Assembly (NCBI RefSeq): GCF_014199415.1
Contig: NZ_JACIJN010000011.1
Location: 1-64,000 of the forward strand
Source of the DNA: Sphingomonas endophytica
GTDB lineage: Bacteria; Pseudomonadota; Alphaproteobacteria; Sphingomonadales; Sphingomonadaceae
DNA length: 64,000 nt
Reading direction: 5' to 3'
The number at the start of each line of letters is the position of its first letter. The stretch's first letter is position 1. Both the position numbers and the translations under genes were made by a program. The notes under the pieces are model-generated. The model was not told the origin of the DNA. It searched no databases and saw only the letters and a list, made by a program, of their open reading frames with translations. Shown here piece by piece: positions 59,148-64,000 of this stretch.

Positions 59148-60911
59148 TCAGGCGGCGAGATCGTACGGCTTGATCTCGCCGGCCAGATAGAGGTTGCGCG
59201 CCTTGGCGCGGCTCAGCTTGCCCGAGCTGGTGCGCGGCAGCGTGCGCGGCGGGATCAGCTCGACGACGCAGTTCATGCCGGTCACCGAGCGGACGCGATC
59301 GCGGATCTCGTCGCGCAGCCGGACGCGCTCGGCCTCGTCCGAGCTGCGGCATTGCACCAGCACCGCCGGCGTCTCCTCACCGCCGGGGGCGGTGATCGCG
59401 AAGGCGGCGATATCGCCGGCCTTGAAGCCGGGCAGCTGCTCGACCGCCCATTCGATATCCTGCGGCCAGTGATTGCGGCCGTTGATGATGATCATGTCCT
59501 TGGCGCGGCCGACGATGAAGATATAGCCGTCCGACATATAGCCCATGTCGCCGGTGTCGAGCCAGCCATCGACCAGGCACGCGTCGGTCGACGCCTGATC
59601 GCGGAAATAGCCGACCATCACGCTGGGGCCGCGACACCACACCTTGCCGATCGCGCCGTCGGGCAGCGGCGTGCCATCCTCCTCGCGGATCTGGATCTCC
59701 ATGTCGCGCACCGCCTTGCCGCAGTTCACGATCGCGCGGTAGCGCTGCGGGCGATCCTCGCCGTGATGCATCCCCGACAGCTCGGTCTCCTCGACCAGCT
59801 CGACGCGGATGCCCTCGCCGACCGGCATCAGCGAGACGGCAAGCGTCGCCTCGGCCAGGCCGTAGCTGGGCAGGAAGGCGGTCGCCTGAAAGCCGGCATC
59901 GGCAAAGGCGTCGACGAACGCCTGCATCACGTCGGGACGGATCATGTCCGCGCCATTGCCCGCCACGCGCCAGCGCGACAGGTCGAAGCGATCCGATGCC
60001 TTGGTCTGCGACGAGATGCGGCGCGCGCAAATGTCATAGCCGAAGGTCGGCGAATAGCTGAGCGACGTGCCCTTGTTCCGGCTGATGAGGTCGAGCCACG
60101 ACAGCGGGCGACGCGCGAAATCCTCGGTCTTCAGATAGTCGGTCGACACCTGATTGGCGAGCGGCGACAGGAAGCAGCCGACCAGCCCCATGTCGTGATA
60201 CCAGGGCAGCCACGAGATGCAGCGATCGGTTTCGGCGATCTGCATCCCGTGCGCATGCGCGGCGAGATTGCTGAGCAACGCGCGGTGCGTCACCGCCACG
60301 CCGTGCGGAAAGCGCGTCGAGCCGCTGGAATATTGCAGGTAGCAGACGTCGTCGGCGCTGGCCGCGGGCAGCGAAGCGGCGGGGGCGGGGCGGGTCGCGA
60401 ACGCGGCCCAGTCGACGCCGGTCACGCCCGATGCTTCGGCGGCGGCGCCGGCCAGTTGCGCCAGCTCGGCCGGATAGATCAGCAGCGTCGGGTCGCAGCT
60501 CGCAAGCTGGACACGGAGCTGGTCGATGTAGGACTCGCGCCCGCCGAACGAGGTCGGCAGCGGCAGCGGCACCGGCCATGCGCCGGCGAGCACCGCCCCG
60601 AAGAACAACGCGCCGAACTCCGCGCTCGTCTCGGCGACCAGCGCGACGCGATCGCCCGGCGCGACTCCGGCGGCGATCAGCCGCAATGCCGCATCATGCG
60701 CATCCGCGCGGAGCTGCGCGAACGGATAGCTGCGCACCAGCGTGCCACGCGCATCGTGGAAGTTGAGCCCGCGCACGCCCGACGCGGCATAATCGAGTGC
60801 CTCGCCCAGCGTCGTGAAGTCCGAGAAGCGGCGCGGCAGCCGGTCCTCGGTCGGGGTGGCCGTCGGCGCAACCGTCGCGGGAGCGGTCATCGTGGCGGGG
60901 TCGATCGTCAT
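59148..60911 (-). CDS. Fatty-acyl-AMP ligase
   Basis: The 587-residue adenylate-forming enzyme has the ATP-binding loop (YLQYSSGSTRFPHGVAVTHR), the acceptor-type AGNGADMIRPDV segment, WLDTGDMGYMSDGYIFIVGRAKDMIIINGRN (A8 hinge region) and a C-terminal TSSGKLSRAKARNLYL with the catalytic Lys. These features fit FAAL-type enzymes that transfer an acyl-AMP to an acyl carrier protein instead of CoA. No ACP or PKS is nearby. Sphingomonads use such enzymes in sphingolipid or lipid synthesis, so that role is inferred. ATG 60911 chosen. Confidence 0.88.
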   Translation of the reverse strand: MTIDPATMTAPATVAPTATPTEDRLPRRFSDFTTLGEALDYAASGVRGLNFHDARGTLVRSYPFAQLRADAHDAALRLIAAGVAPGDRVALVAETSAEFGALFFGAVLAGAWPVPLPLPTSFGGRESYIDQLRVQLASCDPTLLIYPAELAQLAGAAAEASGVTGVDWAAFATRPAPAASLPAASADDVCYLQYSSGSTRFPHGVAVTHRALLSNLAAHAHGMQIAETDRCISWLPWYHDMGLVGCFLSPLANQVSTDYLKTEDFARRPLSWLDLISRNKGTSLSYSPTFGYDICARRISSQTKASDRFDLSRWRVAGNGADMIRPDVMQAFVDAFADAGFQATAFLPSYGLAEATLAVSLMPVGEGIRVELVEETELSGMHHGEDRPQRYRAIVNCGKAVRDMEIQIREEDGTPLPDGAIGKVWCRGPSVMVGYFRDQASTDACLVDGWLDTGDMGYMSDGYIFIVGRAKDMIIINGRNHWPQDIEWAVEQLPGFKAGDIAAFAITAPGGEETPAVLVQCRSSDEAERVRLRDEIRDRVRSVTGMNCVVELIPPRTLPRTSSGKLSRAKARNLYLAGEIKPYDLAA

Positions 60912-61031
60912 CCTGTGTTCCTGTCGCACCTGTCACGCGTGCGCAATGGTTGACCGGCAAAAATGGCGGTTTGCCGGATGTGTTAAAATTTTGAGCGTTA
61001 GAATCCACGGTCAGTGTGGCACAATCAAGGC
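60912..61031. promoter_or_regulatory. Divergent promoter region of FAAL and recX-like gene
   Basis: 120 nt between two divergent genes. An AT-rich patch (GTTAAAATTTTGAGCGTTAG, 60,981-61,000) is the likely core promoter. No operator was recognised. Confidence 0.4.
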
Positions 61032-61574
61032 GTGGCCCTGACACAATCCTCCGCGCGCGCGCCGCGTCGTGCGCCACCGCCGCTCGACGCCGCCGCGCTC
61101 GACCGGCTGGCGCTGCGTTATGTCGAGCGCTTCGCGACCTCGCGCGGCAAGCTGGCCGACTATCTGGCGCGCAAGATCCGCGAGCGCGGCTGGGACGGCC
61201 CTCCGGTCGATCCGCGCGCCGTGGCGCAGCGGATGGCCGACGCCGGCTATGTCGACGATCGCAGCTTCGCCGCGCAGAAAGGCGCCGCGCTGGCGCGGCG
61301 CGGCTATGGCGCGCGGCGCGTCGCGGATACGCTGCGCGCCGCCGGGCTGGAGGAGGCGGATCGTACGCCGGTCGTCGAGGAGGCACGCGCCGCCGCGCTC
61401 GACAGCGCGCTGCGGCTCGCGCAGCGCAAGCGGATCGGGCCGTTCGCCGCCGCGCGCGCCGATCCGCGCACGCGCGAGCGGCATCTGGCTGCGATGCTGC
61501 GCGGCGGACATGCAATGACGATCGCCCGGCAGGTCGTGGACAGCGCGCCGGGCGAGATTCCCGTATTAGACTGA
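61032..61574 (+). CDS. recX: RecX family regulator
   Basis: The 180-residue helical protein matches RecX repeats: ALDRLALRYVERFATSRGKL, RERGWDG with RMADAGYVDDRSFAAQKGAA, and RRGYGARRVADTLRAAGL. RecX inhibits RecA filaments. The C-terminal helices are intact. The start is GTG 61032 with the usual short basic N-terminus, and GTG 61014 is in frame. It is not next to recA here. Confidence 0.82.
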   Translation: MALTQSSARAPRRAPPPLDAAALDRLALRYVERFATSRGKLADYLARKIRERGWDGPPVDPRAVAQRMADAGYVDDRSFAAQKGAALARRGYGARRVADTLRAAGLEEADRTPVVEEARAAALDSALRLAQRKRIGPFAAARADPRTRERHLAAMLRGGHAMTIARQVVDSAPGEIPVLD

Positions 61575-61626
61575 CATATCCCTTCTTGCTTTCGCTCATG
61601 GTGCAGTGCACCGATGTTAACCGGGG

Positions 61627-62229
61627 ATGAAACTGGGACAGGACGACGTGCACGACGGGCCTGGCACACCGACCGGGGGCGCGGAACTTCGCGCCGGGAC
61701 AACCGAGGGCCTGCCGCCGTCGGTCGCGCTGTCGGGCGTGCTCAAATGGTTCGACGCCACGCGCGGGTTCGGCTTCATCGTCCCCGACGATTCGACGATG
61801 GGCGACGTGCTGCTCCATTTCAGCGTGCTGCAGGCTTATGGTCGCCGCACCCTGCCGGAAGGAACGCGGTTGCAGGGCTTCGCCGCGCAGGGGCCGCGCG
61901 GCTGGCAGGCGGTCGAGATTTCCGCGCTCGATCTTACCGCCGCGACCGAGACGGTGCGCGATCGCGATCGCGAACGCCTGTCGCCCGAGGTCGCGCCCGA
62001 CGACGCCGCGGCGCAGGCGCAATGGGAAGACGTCAGCGTCAAATGGTTCAACCGGATCAAGGGCTACGGGTTTCTGGTCGCGCTGGCGCGGCCCGGCGAC
62101 ATCTTTGTGCATATGGAGACGCTGCGCCGGGCGGGCCTTGCCGAGGTCGAGCCCGAACAGCGGCTGCGCGCGCGGGTGGTGCAGGGGCGCAAGGGGCCAC
62201 TCGCGGTCGGCGTCGCGCCGGCCGAATGA
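61627..62229 (+). CDS. Double cold-shock domain protein
   Basis: The 200-residue protein carries two cold-shock domains: one near residues 33-100 ([33 protein letters not shown]) and one near 135-200 ([31 protein letters not shown]), both with the RNP1-like KGFGFI and RNP2-like VFVH motifs for single-stranded nucleic acid binding. Double-domain versions are common in alphaproteobacteria and act as RNA chaperones. ATG 61627 starts 52 nt after recX. Confidence 0.9.
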   Translation: MKLGQDDVHDGPGTPTGGAELRAGTTEGLPPSVALSGVLKWFDATRGFGFIVPDDSTMGDVLLHFSVLQAYGRRTLPEGTRLQGFAAQGPRGWQAVEISALDLTAATETVRDRDRERLSPEVAPDDAAAQAQWEDVSVKWFNRIKGYGFLVALARPGDIFVHMETLRRAGLAEVEPEQRLRARVVQGRKGPLAVGVAPAE

Positions 62230-62288
62230 CCCGTCGGTGACGCGGGGCATTGAACGGGCGCGCGACGGCGGGTAAGCGAGGCGCCACG

Positions 62289-62684
62289 ATGGGCATCAAT
62301 CTCAACCCCTTCACCTGGTGGAACGGCGCAAGCTGGGGCACCATCCTCTATGGCCTGCGCGGCAAGCGTCAGGTGGGCGAGGATTATCTCGGCAACACCT
62401 ATTGGGAGGGCGGCCGCGACACCGCGGGCGAACCGCGCCGCTGGGTGATCTATTCGGGCGCCAACGACGTCAGTCGCGTGCCGCCGGAATGGTTCAGCTG
62501 GCTCCACCGTCAGGTGGACGGCGTGCCGACCGAGGTGCTGCCCCCGCCGCGCGCATGGGAGAAGCCTGCGGTGCCGAACATGACCGGCACCGCCTTCGCC
62601 TATCGCCCGCAGGGTGCGCTGGAGAAGGGCGGTCACCGCGCCGCCGCGACCGGCGATTACGAGGCGTGGAGCCCCGACGCGTGA
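62289..62684 (+). CDS. NDUFA12-family complex I accessory protein
   Basis: The 131-residue protein has the family blocks FTWWNGASWGTILYGLRGKR, VGEDYLGNTYWEG and RRWVIYSGANDVSRVPPEWFSWLH. It is the bacterial homologue of mitochondrial NDUFA12, an accessory subunit of NADH:ubiquinone oxidoreductase. ATG 62289 chosen. The longer frame from 62250 is unsupported. Its stop overlaps the DUF2155 start (GTGA). Confidence 0.9.
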   Translation: MGINLNPFTWWNGASWGTILYGLRGKRQVGEDYLGNTYWEGGRDTAGEPRRWVIYSGANDVSRVPPEWFSWLHRQVDGVPTEVLPPPRAWEKPAVPNMTGTAFAYRPQGALEKGGHRAAATGDYEAWSPDA

Positions 62685-63352
62685 AGCGTCCGCTCGCGAT
62701 CGGCGGGCTGGTGGTGGTGGTGGCAGCGGGGGCGACCTGGGCGGGGCTGAACCTGCGCTCCGGCCCGCGCACGCCGTCGCCCGAGGCGCCGATCGTGAGC
62801 AAGGCGGTCCCCGACACGCTGCCCGACGTCGCCGCGACGCCCGCCGCCGACGAGGTGCGTGACGACGCGCAGGAGGCGCCCGTCGATGCGGGCACCACGC
62901 CGATGGCGCAGCGCGTCGCGGTGCTGGGGCTGCTCAACAAGCGCAACGGCGTCAGCCGCGAACTGACGCTCCGCCCCGGGCAGGCGGGGCGGGTCGGCGA
63001 CGTGATCGTGCGGCTGCGCGCCTGCGAGAAGACCGCCCCCTGGGAGCCGGAGCAGCTGACCGGCGCCTTCGTCCAGCTCGACGTGCGTGGGGTCGACGGA
63101 CACTGGCGGCGCGCCTTTTCAGGATGGCTCTACAAGGAGCGCCCCGCGCTCAATGTCGTCCTCCACCCGGTTTATGACGTTTGGCCGAGGAGCTGCACCA
63201 CCACCTTCCCCGGCACGGCGCCATCCGCGCCTGCTGCGCCATCGAGCGCGAGGAAGTCACCGGCCGCCGTGGCCGCGGCGTCCGGCGCGGCGGAGGAGGG
63301 AGCCGCGGACGAGCCGGTCGAGGAAAGCGCCGCGCCCAGCAACTCCATGTAA
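62681..63352 (+). CDS. DUF2155 domain protein
   Basis: The 223-residue protein has an N-terminal signal anchor (residues 4-25), a variable linker and the DUF2155 domain (residues about 75-172): VAVLGLLNKRNGVSRELTLR, VGDVIVRLRACEKTAPWEPE, and WLYKERPALNVVLHPVYDVW. The domain is conserved in alphaproteobacteria and typically ends shortly after YDVW. The last 50 residues (Ser/Ala/Pro-rich) are antisense to aat. Start GTG 62681 overlaps the NDUFA12-like stop. Confidence 0.85.
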   Translation: MKRPLAIGGLVVVVAAGATWAGLNLRSGPRTPSPEAPIVSKAVPDTLPDVAATPAADEVRDDAQEAPVDAGTTPMAQRVAVLGLLNKRNGVSRELTLRPGQAGRVGDVIVRLRACEKTAPWEPEQLTGAFVQLDVRGVDGHWRRAFSGWLYKERPALNVVLHPVYDVWPRSCTTTFPGTAPSAPAAPSSARKSPAAVAAASGAAEEGAADEPVEESAAPSNSM

Positions 63353-63930
63353 TCGGCGCGGTCGATCTCCTGCGCGCCGAGCGAGGAAAGATGCGTGGTC
63401 ATGAACTGGCAGTCGAGCAGCGAGAACCCGCCGGCGCGCAGCCGCGCGACCAGCGACGCGATCGCGACCTTCGAGGCGTTCGGTGCGCGGCTGACCATGC
63501 TCTCGCCGAAGAAGGCGCGGCCGACCGCCAGCCCGTACAGTCCGCCGACCAGCCGCTCGCCGTCCCAGCATTCCACCGAATGCGCATGTCCCAGCGCGTG
63601 GAGGCGCACGAACGCCTCTTCGATCATCGCGTTGATCCATGTGTCGGGGCGGTCCGCCGCCGATTCGGCGCAGAGCGCGATGATCCGCTCGAACGCCCGG
63701 TCGACCGTCACCCGGAAGCGGTCGGCGGCGATCACGCGGCGCAGCGAGCGCGACAGATGGAAGCCGTCGAGCGGCAGGATCGCGCGGCGGCGCGGCTCCA
63801 CCCAATAAATGCTGGTCGCGTCGCGGCTGTCCGCCATCGGGAATACCCCGACCGAATAGGCGCCGAGCAACAGCCCCGGATCGAGTGTCCCGGTGCCGCT
63901 CAAGCCCGCCGCTGCTCGATCGTTCGCCAC
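63172..63930 (-). CDS. aat: Leucyl/phenylalanyl-tRNA-protein transferase
   Basis: The 252-residue protein is Aat: LDPGLLLGAYSVGVFPMADS, SIYWVEPRRRAILPLDGFHL, SRSLRRVI, WINAMIEEAFVRLHALGHAH, GRAFFGESM and FMTTHLSSLGAQEIDR. It adds Leu or Phe to N-terminal Lys/Arg for ClpAP degradation. A GTG at 63930 is used, and a TTG at 63903 overlapping the upstream stop (TTGA) is an alternative. The C-terminus after residue 205 has an Ala/Ser-rich insert and ends GKVVVQLLGQTS. The last 181 nt overlap DUF2155 on the other strand. Confidence 0.92.
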   Translation of the reverse strand: MANDRAAAGLSGTGTLDPGLLLGAYSVGVFPMADSRDATSIYWVEPRRRAILPLDGFHLSRSLRRVIAADRFRVTVDRAFERIIALCAESAADRPDTWINAMIEEAFVRLHALGHAHSVECWDGERLVGGLYGLAVGRAFFGESMVSRAPNASKVAIASLVARLRAGGFSLLDCQFMTTHLSSLGAQEIDRADYMELLGAALSSTGSSAAPSSAAPDAAATAAGDFLALDGAAGADGAVPGKVVVQLLGQTS

Positions 63931-64000
63931 AAATGCGCGAAGGCGGTAGCGGCGGCGCTGCGTGGCGCGGCGACGCCGGTCGGCAGCCGTTGGGCGGAGG
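63900..64000 (-). CDS. Partial CDS, C-terminal end of unknown gene
   Basis: The minus-strand frame enters from the right edge and ends TGA at 63900-63902, giving 32 residues (SAQRLPTGVAAPRSAAATAF, then a LWRTIEQRRA end). It overlaps the GTG start of aat by 31 nt, or the TTG start by 2. Too short to identify. Confidence 0.4.
   Translation of the reverse strand, partial: SAQRLPTGVAAPRSAAATAFAHLWRTIEQRRA

Noticed and set aside
58692-60953. 753-residue plus-strand frame opposite the fatty-acyl-AMP ligase
   Set aside because: Shadow of the ligase gene with no domain resemblance.

Overview
The window looks like chromosomal DNA from a high-GC alphaproteobacterium, most likely a Sphingomonas-type sphingomonad. 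The evidence is a tRNA-Trp/secE/nusG/rplK/rplA block, an NDUFA12-like complex I accessory protein, DUF2155 and DUF6456 proteins, a PEP-CTERM remnant, and several small protein families typical of sphingomonads. No rRNA, CRISPR array, insertion sequence or integrase was seen.

Region 1 (1-22,611, minus strand) is the structural arm of a tailed prophage. Genes overlap by 1-38 bases and read from right to left: LexA-like and other small regulators, a DUF3164 protein, small and large terminase (Nu1/GpA type), gpW, lambda-family portal, a ClpP-like prohead protease fused to the major capsid protein, DUF2190-type decoration protein, head-tail joining proteins, major tail protein, tail-assembly chaperone, a tape measure with a built-in peptidoglycan hydrolase domain, tail-tip proteins and the start of a lysis-like region. 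Two recoding signals stand out. One is a textbook -1 frameshift site (slippery heptamer, 7-nt spacer, GC stem) in the tail chaperone gene. The other is a strong internal start that would release a free capsid protein from the protease-capsid fusion.

Region 2 (22,612-34,779) is accessory chromosome: a secreted amidohydrolase, a PHB-depolymerase-type esterase coupled to a transglutaminase, small conserved proteins including an Xre/MbcA/ParS-like antitoxin domain, a methyl-accepting chemotaxis protein followed by a globin, a glyoxalase-fold protein, BrnT/BrnA with direct-repeat operators, an orphan antidote protein, and a four-gene operon headed by a LuxR-type regulator with a C-terminal membrane anchor.

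Region 3 (34,780-39,584) is a phage early-gene arm: a repressor facing a divergent Cro/Ner-like gene, then a tightly overlapping plus-strand operon with small proteins, a GcrA-like DNA-binding protein, a ParB-like protein and an AlpA-like regulator. No integrase, transposase or replication gene is visible, so the two phage arms may be one rearranged prophage or two remnants.

Region 4 (39,585-64,000) is ordinary chromosome: a frameshifted PEP-CTERM remnant, two glycosyltransferases, an MgtE magnesium transporter, small stress-type proteins with EcfG-like promoter candidates, a lone MreB paralogue, an HD-GYP/GGDEF pair, a divergent DapF-like epimerase, an FMN-dependent 2-hydroxy-acid oxidase, the ribosomal/transcription block, a GGDEF-EAL protein, a fatty-acyl-AMP ligase, RecX, a double cold-shock protein, NDUFA12, DUF2155 and Aat. 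A family of short palindromes lies at gene 3' ends between 22.6 and 43.9 kb, and different, larger inverted repeats lie at 52.3 and 54.8 kb.
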